From positions 5,013,200-5,077,199 of the forward strand of contig OX639973.1 in the NCBI GenBank assembly GCA_951828385.1: 64,000 nucleotides of DNA, written 5' to 3'. A program made the position numbers and the translations under genes. Below, piece after piece: positions 32,964 to 43,380 of the stretch (its first letter is position 1; each line of letters opens with the position of its first letter). The notes beneath the pieces were generated by a model. It was not told where the DNA came from. It ran no database searches and was given only the letters and a program-made list of their open reading frames with translations. Origin of the DNA: an uncultured Poribacteria bacterium. GTDB taxonomy: Bacteria; Poribacteria; WGA-4E; WGA-3G.

Positions 32964-34076
32964 ATGGAAAAACGATACTTCGATTTCAGGGATATTTTCC
33001 AAGTCATCCGTTACGGATTCAGTGGACGAAAGATCGCTGTTCATTTCATCGGACTCGTCATCGCGTATCTGATTTATGAACTTTTGGTGTATCTCAGTCT
33101 TTTCGTTGAAGGTGGCACCGCTGCACAGGACTTTTGGAATACGTCCGCACTCCTACCCGTACTGCCCTTCAGTAACGCAGAACTTGCACAGCTAACTGAG
33201 ATCGCAATGTGGATAGGAGTGGCGAGTTTCGCGTGTATCTTCTTCTTGGCAAGCACCGTGGCTTCCAAAATTACCATCGAACAACTCCGCGGGGATTTCT
33301 TCTTTTCGGTCGGCGATGCCGTAACTTTTCTCAAAGGGCATTGGAAATCTGTTTTAGGCGCGTTCATCGGGTTACTTCTCATCCAGATATTTCTCGCCCT
33401 CATACCACTGAGCATTGCCGGACTCGGAAAGTTACCGGTCGTCGGAAAACCGTTTCTCACGGTTGCTTCACTGTTCATGCCGATCGGATTTTTCCTCGGC
33501 GTGCTAATGGCATTAATAGCAATCGTTTTCTGTGTCAGCCTGCTCTTTGTGCCAGCGGTTGTCGCGACGACAGGTGCCGATGCGTTTGAAACAATCTATC
33601 AGCAGTTTGCCATCGTCTGGAACAAATCGTGGCTCACAGTGTGTTATGAAGCGATGTTGTTTCTCATAAAACTTGTCTTTGTACCCATCTGGGCTCTTTT
33701 TTGCCTCGCAGGGTTTTCAATCGTGATGTTCCCTGTGTCTTTTCTACACACCGGACAGATGGAGCACATCACGGCGTGTGCAAACCTATGGCTCGGTGGC
33801 GCTATCGAAAAATTAGCGATGCTGCCCTACGTTAACAGTTTCGGTGTCTTTAACATCGGTATGGCCATGAAAGAGACATCTACGTTCACGACAACAGTGA
33901 CAGCTATTTTTCTCACAATCACGCTGCTAATAGGTATCGGGGTGGTGATCGCATACCTGTTCTCAATCGCTTCTGCCGGGAACACGGTGGTTTATACAAT
34001 TTTACGCAAGAAAATTGATGGACACAATTTATTAGAGCCATTTGACGTGGAACTGGCAGAGACACCAGATAAATAA
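32964..34076 (+). CDS. Multispan inner-membrane protein of unknown function
   Basis: A 370-residue protein with about seven hydrophobic segments (near 26-46, 80-102, 130-150, 168-200, 228-255, 310-335 and so on). The N-terminus MEKRYFDFRDIFQVIRYGFSGRK is cytoplasmic in character. No family motif is evident, though the overall plan recalls DUF-type membrane proteins encoded near sec genes. It has no strong Shine-Dalgarno site. It lies 78 bases upstream of secA on the same strand, so co-transcription is possible; a link to secretion is only suggested by position. Confidence 0.75.
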   Translation: MEKRYFDFRDIFQVIRYGFSGRKIAVHFIGLVIAYLIYELLVYLSLFVEGGTAAQDFWNTSALLPVLPFSNAELAQLTEIAMWIGVASFACIFFLASTVASKITIEQLRGDFFFSVGDAVTFLKGHWKSVLGAFIGLLLIQIFLALIPLSIAGLGKLPVVGKPFLTVASLFMPIGFFLGVLMALIAIVFCVSLLFVPAVVATTGADAFETIYQQFAIVWNKSWLTVCYEAMLFLIKLVFVPIWALFCLAGFSIVMFPVSFLHTGQMEHITACANLWLGGAIEKLAMLPYVNSFGVFNIGMAMKETSTFTTTVTAIFLTITLLIGIGVVIAYLFSIASAGNTVVYTILRKKIDGHNLLEPFDVELAETPDK

Positions 34077-34154
34077 AGGACTTCCACAATCATAGAACTC
34101 ACTTTCTGAAAACTGACAACTGATAACTGAAAACCCCTAAACAGGATAACAGCT

Positions 34155-36989
34155 ATGTTTCAAAAAGTAATAACAAAAGTCTTCGGTAGTAAAGAAGACC
34201 GAGATGTCAAAAAATTTCGTGACATCGTTGAAGCCGTCAACCAGCGCGAAGCGGGTGTCAAAAAACTCACGGATGCCCAACTACAATCCAAAACACCCGA
34301 ATTTCGCCAAAAATTGGACGCAGGCGCATCGCTTGATGAACTCCTACCGGATGCCTTCGCTGTCGTCCGAGAAGCAGCCGTACGGACGTTGAAACAGCGA
34401 CACTACGATGTCCAAATTATGGGCGGGGTCGCACTCCATCAAGGCAGCATCGCCGAGATGCGGACAGGTGAAGGTAAAACGCTCACCTCAACACTTGCCG
34501 TCTATCTCAATGCGCTCACCGGAAAAGGCGTGCATCTCGCCACTGTTAACGACTATCTCGCACGCCGGGACGCAGAATGGATGGGCAAAGTCTATAACTT
34601 CCTCGGACTCTCTGTCGGGCTCACACTCAGTCTAATACCCTATGAACAGAAAAAACTCGGATACAAGGCGGACATCACCTACGGTGTTCACAGCGAGTTT
34701 GGATTCAATTACTTGCACGATAACAGTGCCCTTTCGCTTGACGCGAAGGTGCAACGCGGGCATGCCTATGCGATCCTTGATGAAGTCGATAGTATTCTCG
34801 TTGACGAGGCACGGACACCGCTCATTATCTCAATCGCCGCTGGTAAACCCGCCGAACTCTATAGGCAAGTAAACAGCGTTGTCACACATCTCAAAGAAGG
34901 CGAACATTTCCAGATTGACCAGCAGGGGAAGTCGCGCGGCTCTGTAACGCTCACCGATGAAGGCGTTGAAGAAGTCGAACGCCGCCTCGGTGTCGGCAAT
35001 CTCTACGAACATACCAATATCGCTATGGTCCATCACGTCAATCAGGCACTCACTGCAAACCACCTCTACAAACGCGATGTCGATTATCTCGTCGAAAACG
35101 GCGAAGTCCTCCTCGTCGATGAATTCACAGGACGAAAACAGATTGGGAGACGGTTGAGTGAGGGATTACACCAAGCGATTGAGGCGAAAGAGCGCGTTAA
35201 AATCGTTCAGGAAAACGAAACCAGTGCCAAGATTACTTACCAGAACTACTTCCGCATGTACGATAAACTCGCAGGTATGACGGGTACCGCCGCTACAGAG
35301 GCAAATGAATTCGCGCATATCTACGGGTTAGAGGTCGCCGTTATCCCGACCAATGAACCCATGATCCGAATGGACAATCCTGACCAGATTTATGCGACCG
35401 AGGACGCGAAATATGAGGCTGTCTTGAACGATATCGTCGAACAGCACGAAAAAGGGCGGCCGATACTCGTCGGTACGGCTTCGATTGAAAGCTCTGAGAA
35501 ACTCAGTAAGATGCTCAGAACCAAACATCGAGACATCAAGCACCAGGTGCTGAACGCCAAAGAACACGCACACGAAGCCGATATCATCGCACAAGCAGGT
35601 GTCCCGGGAGCTGTAACCATCGCTACGAATATGGCGGGACGCGGTGTGGACATCCTCCTCGGCGGGAACCCGGAAGGCTTAGCGAAGGAGACGCTCCGCA
35701 AGCAGAAAACTAAAGGACCGGAACCTCATCCAGAGTCCGAAGAATTCCAAGCAGCACTCAAAAAAGCGGAAGCAATTTGTAACGCGAGCAAAAAGAAGGT
35801 GTTAGCCGCAGGGGGGCTCCATATCGTCGGCACAGAACGCCATGAGTCGCGGCGTATTGATAATCAGCTCCGCGGACGTGCCGGTAGACAGGGTGATCCT
35901 GGCTCATCTCGGTTTTATCTCTCACTTGAAGACGAATTGATGCGGAAATTCGGATCCGAACGTTTGCAAGGGTTAATGACGCGCGTCGGTATGGACGAAG
36001 AAGTGCCATTAGAGCACCCGTGGGTTACCAAGTCCATTGAAAAAGCGCAGACCCGTGTTGAGCAGATACACTTTGAAATGCGTAAGAACCTTCTGAAGTT
36101 CGACGATGTCATGGATTCACAGCGCGACACCATCTATACCTTGCGCGACACCGTTTTGGCATCCGCGACCGACATGTCCGTATTGTCTGAGGATGAGGAT
36201 GGACCAGAAACAGACGCACCGGAATCGACAGAAAACGAGCGTGTGCCAGAAGAAATCGGACTTGCAGCACTTGCTGATAAAGAAGGCAAAGCCCCGGCTA
36301 CCCTGAAAACAACAATCTGGCAAATGATTGAGAGAGTCGTCCAAGATGCAGTCGATGACAATCTGCCAGAACGCGGTGGAGACACCCTTGAAAACCCCGA
36401 CAGATATGAGCAGTGGTTAACGAACAAGTTTCCAGTCAAACCGATTTGGAATCCGCCATTAGCACAGGCGAGTCTTGACGAGGTCGAGGAACAGACCTTG
36501 GCAACATTGCGCGAGATTTATGAGCAACGCGAAGCCGAATTCGGACCCGAGATGATGCGTCTTCTTGAACGCCTACTCCTTCTTGATAGAATTGACGATC
36601 ACTGGAAGGATCACCTCCAGAATATTGACTACATCGAGGAAGGTATCCGGTTCGGCGCAGGATACGGCGGTAAAGACCCGATTGTCGTCTTCAAAAATGA
36701 GGCACTCGCGGTCTTTGAGAGTATGTATCAGCAAATTGAAGAAGAGGTGAGCGAATTCATCTTCAAATCTCGCGTCAACACCGAAGCACCGCGCCGGGCT
36801 CCCGGTCGACGCACAGCCAAACCGCGGAGACGACCACCGAGGCGCGCCCAAGCAAACACCTCAACTTCAGCCAGCGATACAGCCGAATTCGCCTCACAAC
36901 AAGCGATGGGGAACATGCCGAAGGTCGGCAGAAACGCGCCTTGTCCTTGCGGTAGTGGTAAGAAGTATAAGAGATGCCACGGCGCATAG
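34155..36989 (+). CDS. secA: Preprotein translocase ATPase SecA
   Basis: A 944-residue motor that pushes unfolded proteins through SecYEG using ATP. Walker A MRTGEGKT is near residue 102, followed by [16 protein letters not shown], the [18 protein letters not shown] Walker B region near 208, the EFTGR segment, [12 protein letters not shown] near 375, [16 protein letters not shown] near 495, and [20 protein letters not shown] near 575. The C-terminus ends in a zinc-binding SEC-C tail ([16 protein letters not shown]), which binds SecB or ribosomes. The segment around 675-720 is acidic and longer than in E. coli. ATG at 34155 follows AGGA. Intact. Confidence 0.98.
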   Translation: MFQKVITKVFGSKEDRDVKKFRDIVEAVNQREAGVKKLTDAQLQSKTPEFRQKLDAGASLDELLPDAFAVVREAAVRTLKQRHYDVQIMGGVALHQGSIAEMRTGEGKTLTSTLAVYLNALTGKGVHLATVNDYLARRDAEWMGKVYNFLGLSVGLTLSLIPYEQKKLGYKADITYGVHSEFGFNYLHDNSALSLDAKVQRGHAYAILDEVDSILVDEARTPLIISIAAGKPAELYRQVNSVVTHLKEGEHFQIDQQGKSRGSVTLTDEGVEEVERRLGVGNLYEHTNIAMVHHVNQALTANHLYKRDVDYLVENGEVLLVDEFTGRKQIGRRLSEGLHQAIEAKERVKIVQENETSAKITYQNYFRMYDKLAGMTGTAATEANEFAHIYGLEVAVIPTNEPMIRMDNPDQIYATEDAKYEAVLNDIVEQHEKGRPILVGTASIESSEKLSKMLRTKHRDIKHQVLNAKEHAHEADIIAQAGVPGAVTIATNMAGRGVDILLGGNPEGLAKETLRKQKTKGPEPHPESEEFQAALKKAEAICNASKKKVLAAGGLHIVGTERHESRRIDNQLRGRAGRQGDPGSSRFYLSLEDELMRKFGSERLQGLMTRVGMDEEVPLEHPWVTKSIEKAQTRVEQIHFEMRKNLLKFDDVMDSQRDTIYTLRDTVLASATDMSVLSEDEDGPETDAPESTENERVPEEIGLAALADKEGKAPATLKTTIWQMIERVVQDAVDDNLPERGGDTLENPDRYEQWLTNKFPVKPIWNPPLAQASLDEVEEQTLATLREIYEQREAEFGPEMMRLLERLLLLDRIDDHWKDHLQNIDYIEEGIRFGAGYGGKDPIVVFKNEALAVFESMYQQIEEEVSEFIFKSRVNTEAPRRAPGRRTAKPRRRPPRRAQANTSTSASDTAEFASQQAMGNMPKVGRNAPCPCGSGKKYKRCHGA

Positions 36990-37204
36990 TTGTCAGTTTT
37001 CAGAGCGATTTTTTTTCAAAAAATCTTTCAGTTTTCAGAGTAGTGGTTAATGGTTAATGGTAGTTGGTAAAGAGGGAAACCTTTTCTTTTCAACAACCAA
37101 CAACTAACAACCAACAACTAACAACCATTCCTCTGACAACTCTCACTGCGAGGCAAACTGACGACTGATGACTGATAACTGATAACTAATAATGGAGAAC
37201 ACCT

Positions 37205-37405
37205 TTGAATTCCGAAAACGCTTACACACTCTCGAAAACACTACTTGACATCCTCGCGTGTCCGGCATGTAAAGGCGGAATAGTACACGATGAAACGGCA
37301 CAGAAACTGGTATGTATCGGTGAGTGTCAGCGTCGCTACCCGATCCGAGACGGTATCCCTGTGATGCTCATTGATGAAGCGGAATTGCCTGATGAAAAAC
37401 CGTGA
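37205..37405 (+). CDS. Trm112/UPF0434-family small zinc-ribbon-like protein
   Basis: A 66-residue protein of the Trm112/YcaR family. The core LDILACPACKGGIVHDETAQKLVCIGECQRRYPIRDGIPVMLIDEA holds the CPAC pair and further cysteines (VCIGEC). Members act as activators of methyltransferases or as small partners of glycan genes. The start is TTG at 37205, with GGAG nine bases upstream. The glycosyltransferase gene follows at 37561 after 155 bases with no gene. The spacer before it (36990-37204) holds low-complexity GGTTAATGG / CAACAACC inverted tracts. Confidence 0.85.
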   Translation: MNSENAYTLSKTLLDILACPACKGGIVHDETAQKLVCIGECQRRYPIRDGIPVMLIDEAELPDEKP

Positions 37406-37560
37406 TAATGTAAAGGGACCGTAGTCTGGCTCCGGTTAAAATTAATCAGAGGTCACCGCGGGCGGATAGAACATCTTAAGATAACGTACGCAGCATCTAT
37501 CGCGTCAAAATTGATCAGATCCCATCGTGGAACGATGAGCAGAGGCCCATAGTTAAAAAA

Positions 37561-38799
37561 ATGAAAATTTTATTTTTGAGCCTCCGGTGTCCGTATCCAC
37601 CACATCGAGGCGATCGGATCCGGTCGTATAACTTTATCAAGCAACTCTCGAAGCAACATGCCATCACACTCGTTTACTTCGCTGAGTCCGAAACCGATAT
37701 CGAAGCAGCGAAACATTTAGAACCTTTTTGTGAACGCGTAGAGTGGGTGCGGTTCCATCGTTCTTTTGCATACCTGAATACCGCGGTTCACTGTTTATCG
37801 CGGCATCCGCTCCAACTCCACTACTGGTACGCACCGCAGATGCAACGCAAGATCAACCAACTCCTCGCACAAGAACGGTTTGAGTTGATTCATGCGCAAC
37901 TCTTTCGGATGGGACAATATGTGACAGATGTCCAAGGACCCGCCAAAGTACTGGATTTATGTGATTCGTTAGCACTGAACCTCAATCGACGCGCCGAACT
38001 TGAAAGTAATCCTTGGCTCGCAAAAATTAAATTAGATTGCACTCCAAAACGTTTTTTGGTAAAATTAGAGGAAAAGCGGGTACAGCGTTACGAAGTCGAT
38101 ATTATGAAAGCTTTTGATTGCGGCACCGTCGTCGCACGCTTCGACCGCGACTACCTATTGAAACAGGACGATAGCTTGAATCTATCCATTGTGCCGATGG
38201 GTGTGGACCTCGGATATTTTCAGGCGGAACCGGTGGAGGCACCCGCACCAGTCCTGCTCTTTACAGGAACGATGAACTATTTTCCGAACGCTGATGCTGC
38301 AACCTATTTCTGCGATGAAATTTTCCCGCGCATCCGAGAACGGCATCCGAAAGTCTGCTTTTATGTCGTCGGTAATCAGCCATCGGAACCTGTAAAACGA
38401 CTTGAAGCACAAGAAGGTGTCGTTGTGACCGGTTATGTCCCAGATGTCCGCCCTTATTTTCAGAAGGCATCTGTTTTTGTTGCCCCCTTACGCGCCGGCT
38501 CCGGTATACAAACCAAAAATTTGGAGGCGATGGCGATGGGAGTACCGGTTGTTACCACTTCTGTCGGGGCTATGGGGTTAGAAGCAGATATCGGCAAGGA
38601 ACTACTCGTCGCGGATACGCCGGAAGACTTTGCTGAACAGGTCATTTATTTACTTGATAATGAGGACTTACGAAAGACATTTTCGCAATCTGCCAGAACC
38701 CGTGTTGAAACCAATTATAGTTGGAAGGCTATTAGAGACCGTTTAGAGCAGGTCTATGCACAAGCAGTCCATCGCAATTCCCTGGTAGGTTCGGTTTGA
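37561..38799 (+). CDS. Glycosyltransferase family 4 (TIGR03087-like, exopolysaccharide-associated)
   Basis: A 412-residue GT-B transferase. The N-terminus MKILFLSLRCPYPPHRGDRIRSYNFIKQLS is diagnostic of the sugar transferase family found with EpsH/PEP-CTERM systems. The C-terminal Rossmann half carries the nucleotide-sugar site: VLLFTGTMNYFPNADAATYFCDEIFP and LRAGSGIQTKNLEAMAMGVPVVTT, with the E-x7-E-like glutamates. It should move a sugar from a nucleotide donor to a growing glycan at the cytoplasmic face of the membrane. Next downstream are two more polysaccharide genes, so this is a glycan cluster. The acceptor is unknown. Confidence 0.88.
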   Translation: MKILFLSLRCPYPPHRGDRIRSYNFIKQLSKQHAITLVYFAESETDIEAAKHLEPFCERVEWVRFHRSFAYLNTAVHCLSRHPLQLHYWYAPQMQRKINQLLAQERFELIHAQLFRMGQYVTDVQGPAKVLDLCDSLALNLNRRAELESNPWLAKIKLDCTPKRFLVKLEEKRVQRYEVDIMKAFDCGTVVARFDRDYLLKQDDSLNLSIVPMGVDLGYFQAEPVEAPAPVLLFTGTMNYFPNADAATYFCDEIFPRIRERHPKVCFYVVGNQPSEPVKRLEAQEGVVVTGYVPDVRPYFQKASVFVAPLRAGSGIQTKNLEAMAMGVPVVTTSVGAMGLEADIGKELLVADTPEDFAEQVIYLLDNEDLRKTFSQSARTRVETNYSWKAIRDRLEQVYAQAVHRNSLVGSV

Positions 38800-38820
38800 T
38801 GAAGTTTAAGAAAATATTTC

Positions 38821-38965
38821 GGTAATTCCATATTTTCCCCAGGCCCGGTAGGTTCGGTTTTGCGGTGTACACACCCAAATTTTGCCCACACGCGGCAAAA
38901 TTTGTCTTAGCTTTACATTTGCGATCTGCATTCCTAACCGAACCGGGCATCTCTAAGAAATTACC
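38821..38965. repeat. Inverted repeat of the GGTTCGGTT family
   Basis: The outer arms GGTAATT/AATTACC and the inner GGTAGGTTCGGTT / AACCGAACC flank a core with GCGGTGTACACACCCAAATT and GCGATCTGCATTC. Copies are at 41777 and 63656, and it forms the core of the element at 3806. The remaining spacer to 39085 contains no gene. Confidence 0.75.
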
Positions 38966-39085
38966 GAATTAATAAATTAATCTTCATGAACCGCACCGGA
39001 CTTGAAGAAAATATCAAAAATTGAGACAATCCGACAATTTATTTAAAACTAAATGACCCTGTGACCAGAAAACGAAGGAGGTACT

Positions 39086-41101
39086 ATGGATAAACCCAAA
39101 ATAAAGTGGAGTTCTATAATTATTGTTGATGTCCTTCTTGTCAATATAGCGTTTCTATGCGCTTACTTAACCAGTCTGCAATTCGGTTTTGACTTTTTAG
39201 CACAGTCAACGCCGCTCTTCGCCATATTGCAGAGTGTGGACGTAACCCCCACTCAGCATTTTTTCGGTGTCGCCGCTGTCGTCACAATAGTCCGCATCGG
39301 TTTTTTAGTGGGGTTTAATCTCTACAAGCCAATGTGGCAGCACGCCGCTGTACAGGAATTCCGCAAACTGGCGACCGCAATTATATTAGCGACTGTCGGG
39401 CTCATCGGGGTGTCTATGCTACTCGAGATCGCTTGGGTGTTATTCTTGATTGATGGATTCTATAACTTCGCGCTCATCGGATTTACCAAATTCTCTAAGC
39501 AAATCCTTCAAAATGATAGACGCGTGGTCGTCACGAGTTCCCCGAACACCAAAGGTTCAAACACTATAAACGCCGTATCAAGTCTGCCCGCTCGAAAACC
39601 GCCGACGAAAGTCCTTATTGTCGGCGCAGGTGAAACAGGGATCGGTGTACTACGCGAACTCAGGAACCATCCTGAAAAAGGGTATGTACCGATAGGCTTC
39701 ATTGACGACGCGCCACGTAAAGTCGGCAGAACCGTCGCTGGGCTTGAAGTACTTGGCACGACCCGGGACCTAACGTATATTACCCGGAAGCGGGAAGTTG
39801 ACGAAGTCGTCATCGCTATCCCGTCGGCACCCGGCGGAAAAATCCGGGACATTATTCGGCAGTGTGAATATCGCGGCTGCCAGTTCAAGATTGTCCCCAA
39901 CATTCACGCCATCCTTGAAGGCCGCGCGAGTGTCAGTCAGATTCGGGAAGTCCGATTTGAAGACCTGCTCAATCGCTCTATCTCCCAAATGGACATCGCC
40001 GAAGTTTCCAAATATCTCTCCGGTAAACGCGTGATGGTCACCGGTGCAGGGGGGTCTATCGGTTCCGAACTCTGTCGGCAGGTGGCGAAACTCGATCCTG
40101 AACTCCTTATCCTTTTCGGACGCGGTGAAAACAGCATCTATCACACAGATATAGAACTGCGAGAGTTTGAACCGGAACTTAACCGCGCTTTGATCATCGG
40201 CGACATCCGAGATAACGCCAAGGTCTCCCAAATTACGCGCAAATATCGGCCACATATCATCTTCCATGCCGCCGCGCACAAGCATGTCAAGTTCATGGAG
40301 AATCATCCCGACGAAGCCGTGAAAAATAACATTCTCGGTACCCAAAACCTGATTGATGCCGCAATTAAACACAACGTAGAGGCATTTATCCTCGTCTCCT
40401 CTGATAAAGCCGTGAATCCAACGAGCGTTTATGGGGCTTCCAAGCGCGTGACGGAAAAATTGATTCAATGTAAGGCGAGACAAAACGCGACTCGGTTTAT
40501 CGCTGTCCGCTTCGGAAACGTTATCGGCAGCAGAGCAAGCGTCCTCCCTAATTTCAAACGTCAGATCGCTAAAGGCGGCCCCGTCACAGTTACACATCGC
40601 GAGGCAACCCGCTATTTCATGACCATTCCTGAAGCCGTCCAACTGCTCATCCAAGCCGGTGTTATGGGAAATGATGGCGAAATTCTGATGTTGGATATGG
40701 GAGAACCTATCAAAATTCTTGATCTCGCACAAGACCTCATCCGACTCTCTGGGCTTGAGGTGGACAGAGACATCAAAATCGCATTTACAGGTTTAGAACC
40801 CGGTGAAAAGTTATATGAAGAACTGCTTACGCCGCAAGAAGGCGTTACGGCGACGAAGCATCAGCGTATTTTCGTAGCACAGTTGGAAGAGATTGAAGAA
40901 CGCCAACTCCTCTCCCAGATTCAAGAACTCTCGCAGCTCGCGGACGCACTCGATTCAGAAGGGATTGTCACCAAATTCCAAGAGTTGGTGCCGACATATC
41001 AACCGAACCGCGCGTTCATTACTGAAACGGATACGGAGAGCGGGTCTGAGATTATTCAGTTCCCCTCGGAAACGAAAACCGCCAGTGTCAATCGTCGGTA
41101 G
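39086..41101 (+). CDS. Polysaccharide biosynthesis nucleotide-sugar dehydratase (CapD/WbpM/PglF type)
   Basis: A 671-residue membrane-anchored enzyme. The first about 160 residues have membrane segments (IIIVDVLLVNIAFLCAYL; ILATVGLIGVSMLLEI). Then comes a first Rossmann unit with VGAGETGIGVLREL, and a catalytic SDR domain with VTGAGGSIGSELCRQ near 322, FHAAAHKHVKFME and SSDKAVNPTSVYGASKR. It probably converts UDP-GlcNAc to a 4-keto-6-deoxy sugar, the first step to bacillosamine- or fucosamine-type sugars. It starts after a strong GGAGG site and is followed 10 bases later by a sugar-phosphate transferase gene. Confidence 0.92.
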   Translation: MDKPKIKWSSIIIVDVLLVNIAFLCAYLTSLQFGFDFLAQSTPLFAILQSVDVTPTQHFFGVAAVVTIVRIGFLVGFNLYKPMWQHAAVQEFRKLATAIILATVGLIGVSMLLEIAWVLFLIDGFYNFALIGFTKFSKQILQNDRRVVVTSSPNTKGSNTINAVSSLPARKPPTKVLIVGAGETGIGVLRELRNHPEKGYVPIGFIDDAPRKVGRTVAGLEVLGTTRDLTYITRKREVDEVVIAIPSAPGGKIRDIIRQCEYRGCQFKIVPNIHAILEGRASVSQIREVRFEDLLNRSISQMDIAEVSKYLSGKRVMVTGAGGSIGSELCRQVAKLDPELLILFGRGENSIYHTDIELREFEPELNRALIIGDIRDNAKVSQITRKYRPHIIFHAAAHKHVKFMENHPDEAVKNNILGTQNLIDAAIKHNVEAFILVSSDKAVNPTSVYGASKRVTEKLIQCKARQNATRFIAVRFGNVIGSRASVLPNFKRQIAKGGPVTVTHREATRYFMTIPEAVQLLIQAGVMGNDGEILMLDMGEPIKILDLAQDLIRLSGLEVDRDIKIAFTGLEPGEKLYEELLTPQEGVTATKHQRIFVAQLEEIEERQLLSQIQELSQLADALDSEGIVTKFQELVPTYQPNRAFITETDTESGSEIIQFPSETKTASVNRR

Positions 41102-41111
41102 GGGGAATCGC

Positions 41112-41759
41112 ATGCCGCAAATCGTAAACCTCCAAGATGTTATTATCGCACCGAAGCGTGCTTGGGTGAAACGAACGTTTGATCTCGGGTTTGCGATGAT
41201 CGCACTCCTGCTGCTGGCACCTCTTTTTTTCCTGGGTAGCCTGCTCGCAAAGTTGCAATCCAAGGGACCTGTGTTCTATAAAGCAAAGCGGGTGGGTAAA
41301 GACGAAACTCTCTTTGAAATGTATAAATTCAGGACGATGGTCGTCAACGCGGATACACTCGGCGGCAGCTTGACAACCTATCGGGACACACGGATCACAC
41401 CCATCGGTAGGTTTTTGAGGTGGACGAAACTTGATGAACTTCCAAACTTAATCAATGTTATCAAAGGAGAGATGAGTCTCATCGGACCGCGTCCCGAGGC
41501 ACCTAACTACGTTAAACACTATACGGAGATACAGAAGCAGGTGCTGCAGGTGAAGCCAGGGATGACCGGGCCCTCGCAACTCGCTAACCGTGATGAAGAG
41601 CAGAAACTCAAAGGGCAACTGGATGCAGAGCATTACTACATTACAGAGTTAATGCCTAAAAAACTCGCCTTGGATCTTCACTATGTCGCAACACAGAGCA
41701 TCGCCTCCGATATAGGATGGTTGCTAAAAACATTCTGGGTCGTCATCGTTAGACGATAG
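41112..41759 (+). CDS. Undecaprenyl-phosphate sugar-phosphate transferase (PglC/WcaJ type)
   Basis: A 215-residue monotopic phosphoglycosyltransferase that starts a glycan on undecaprenyl phosphate. The N-terminal membrane helix (FDLGFAMIALLLLAPLFFLGSLL) is followed by the catalytic pair and motif LFEMYKFRTM, DELPNLINVIKGEMSLIGPRPE and KPGMTGPSQLANR. The chosen ATG at 41112 follows GGGGGA; upstream in-frame codons belong to the preceding gene's shadow. The 10-base gap from the dehydratase gene suggests coupled translation, so the dehydratase product may be the substrate. Confidence 0.92.
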   Translation: MPQIVNLQDVIIAPKRAWVKRTFDLGFAMIALLLLAPLFFLGSLLAKLQSKGPVFYKAKRVGKDETLFEMYKFRTMVVNADTLGGSLTTYRDTRITPIGRFLRWTKLDELPNLINVIKGEMSLIGPRPEAPNYVKHYTEIQKQVLQVKPGMTGPSQLANRDEEQKLKGQLDAEHYYITELMPKKLALDLHYVATQSIASDIGWLLKTFWVVIVRR

Positions 41760-41776
41760 TCCTGCACCTTTTTCCG

Positions 41777-41864
41777 GTTTCCCCAGGCCAGTAGGTTCGG
41801 TTTTGCGGCGTACTCGCCCAAATGCGACCTGCATTCCAACCGAACCGGACTTTGAGCGGAAACT
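41777..41864. repeat. Inverted repeat of the GGTTCGGTT family
   Basis: The outer arms GTTTCC/GGAAAC and inner GTAGGTTCGGTT / AACCGAACC match the copies at 38821 and 63656. The core GCGGCGTACTCGCCCAAATG is shared with the GTTCGTAGT family. Confidence 0.7.
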
Positions 41865-41982
41865 TTGGATCCTTCAAAAACCTCTTCAGTCCCGTAGGGT
41901 TTATTTGCTTGGGTATTTCTTCAGTATCTATGTAGCACACGTGTGAACTGAAAAATGGAACATCTCTAATAGGGTGCTTATT

Positions 41983-42204
41983 ATGTTTATACCAAAGTTG
42001 AAACGTCAGTATTTCACATATTTCCTTTTTGCTCTTGGCCTTAGGATTTCCAGCATCATTGAAACTTTCCAGGAGCTGGATTTCAGTCGTTTAGTCTTCA
42101 AAGTATTTATGGTGTTCATCTACGCTTTCCTACTTTATTGTGTTGGCTTTTGTGTTGGGACACTCATAAAACGGATTCGCATTAATCAGAAAACGACAAT
42201 CTGA
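41983..42204 (+). CDS. Possible small membrane protein
   Basis: A 73-residue frame from ATG 41983 with two hydrophobic stretches (YFTYFLFALGLRISSI and LVFKVFMVFIYAFLLYCVGFCVGTLI) and a basic C-terminus (KRIRINQKTT). This pattern is typical of a two-helix inner-membrane protein. No Shine-Dalgarno site is convincing and no family is recognised. The stretch to 42486 holds a MITE copy and no other gene. Confidence 0.4.
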   Translation: MFIPKLKRQYFTYFLFALGLRISSIIETFQELDFSRLVFKVFMVFIYAFLLYCVGFCVGTLIKRIRINQKTTI

Positions 42205-42270
42205 CTAAGGGCTTATGTGCGTAGGTATATCTTCAACGTCCGTGTAGAAATTAGCGTGGTGTAAATCTAT

Positions 42271-42396
42271 TATAGTGAAGCCCATAAATAAATGGACATC
42301 TTTGTAGCACAAACTTCCAGTTTGTGCCAGTCTGAATGCCTGTTATAGGTATTCAGACTGGTTGAGAGTGCCCAATTAACTATAGGTTTTACTATA
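42271..42396. repeat. MITE-like element, TATAGT family, copy 5
   Basis: TATAGTGAAGCCC to GGTTTTACTATA with the two conserved hairpins. It lies 90 bases before sppA. Confidence 0.85.
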
Positions 42397-42486
42397 AACC
42401 GGTAATCATTCCGATGTCGCTAAAACGCATCGAAAACCCGATTGGGCTGTAAGACCAATCGGAGCAAAAACCCAATAATTAAAAAT

Positions 42487-43356
42487 ATGAAGAATAGACG
42501 AGTTTTGATTATCTTAGGCACTATCGTTGGCTTGTTTTTCTTGATGCTCATCTTATTACGTTCTATGGGCGGAAGCGCATCAATCGGACAGAAAGTCGCT
42601 GTGATAGATGTTACAGGAATTATCACTAAATCCGATGCGACCATTAAACTTATTCACGCCTACCGTGATGACCCCAGTGTCAAGGCGATTGTTATAAGAA
42701 TCGATTCACCCGGCGGCAGTGTCGCCCCCGTCCAAGAGATCTATACGGAATTGGAAAAAGTTGAAAAACCGATAGTCACTTCAATGGGCGGAAGCGCAGC
42801 ATCGGGCGGCTATTATATTGCCTGCGCCGCTGACACAATTCTCGCAAACCCCGGCACATTAACCGGTAGCATCGGCGTTATTATGCAGTTCACGCGGATG
42901 AAAGGCTTATACGATAAAGTCGGATTAGAACACCAAGTCATTAAGAGCGGTCAATTTAAGGACACCGGTTCACCTTTCCGCACATTGACAGAAGAGGAGC
43001 AGGCAGTACTCCAAGCCACTGTCGATGATGTTTACAATCAATTTGTCGATACGATCGCTGAGGCACGCAGTAACCTTTTAACACGTACCGAAGTCGTCGA
43101 ACTCGCAGATGGACGGATCTTCTCTGGAAGGCAGGCGTTGGATTCAAAACTGATCGACCAACTTGGCAATCTACCGGACGCGATTAAAATCGCTGGAGAA
43201 CTCGGAGGCATTGAGGGCAAACCTAAGGTGCTACGTAAGGAGAAAAAAACATCGCTGTTTGAACAACTCGTCGGTATTAAACAGATGCCCCCTTTCGATG
43301 AGATGTTTAGTCTCCCCGGTGTTACCTTCCGTTACCAAATAAACCTTGGCGACTAA
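42487..43356 (+). CDS. sppA: Signal peptide peptidase SppA
   Basis: A 289-residue membrane-bound serine protease that degrades remnant signal peptides. A single N-terminal membrane helix (VLIILGTIVGLFFLMLILL) is followed by the ClpP-like fold: IDSPGGSVAPVQEIY near 79, the serine in MGGSAASGGYYIACAADTI near 107, and the lysine in KSGQFKDTGSP near 158. The shorter S49C plan, about 290 residues, is as in Bacillus. The start at 42487 is preferred because it places the membrane helix at the N-terminus; upstream sequence is repeat-derived. There is no clear Shine-Dalgarno site. The kinase gene at 43381 follows after 24 bases. Confidence 0.92.
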   Translation: MKNRRVLIILGTIVGLFFLMLILLRSMGGSASIGQKVAVIDVTGIITKSDATIKLIHAYRDDPSVKAIVIRIDSPGGSVAPVQEIYTELEKVEKPIVTSMGGSAASGGYYIACAADTILANPGTLTGSIGVIMQFTRMKGLYDKVGLEHQVIKSGQFKDTGSPFRTLTEEEQAVLQATVDDVYNQFVDTIAEARSNLLTRTEVVELADGRIFSGRQALDSKLIDQLGNLPDAIKIAGELGGIEGKPKVLRKEKKTSLFEQLVGIKQMPPFDEMFSLPGVTFRYQINLGD

Positions 43357-43380
43357 ATTCCACGACTATGAGACACGAAG

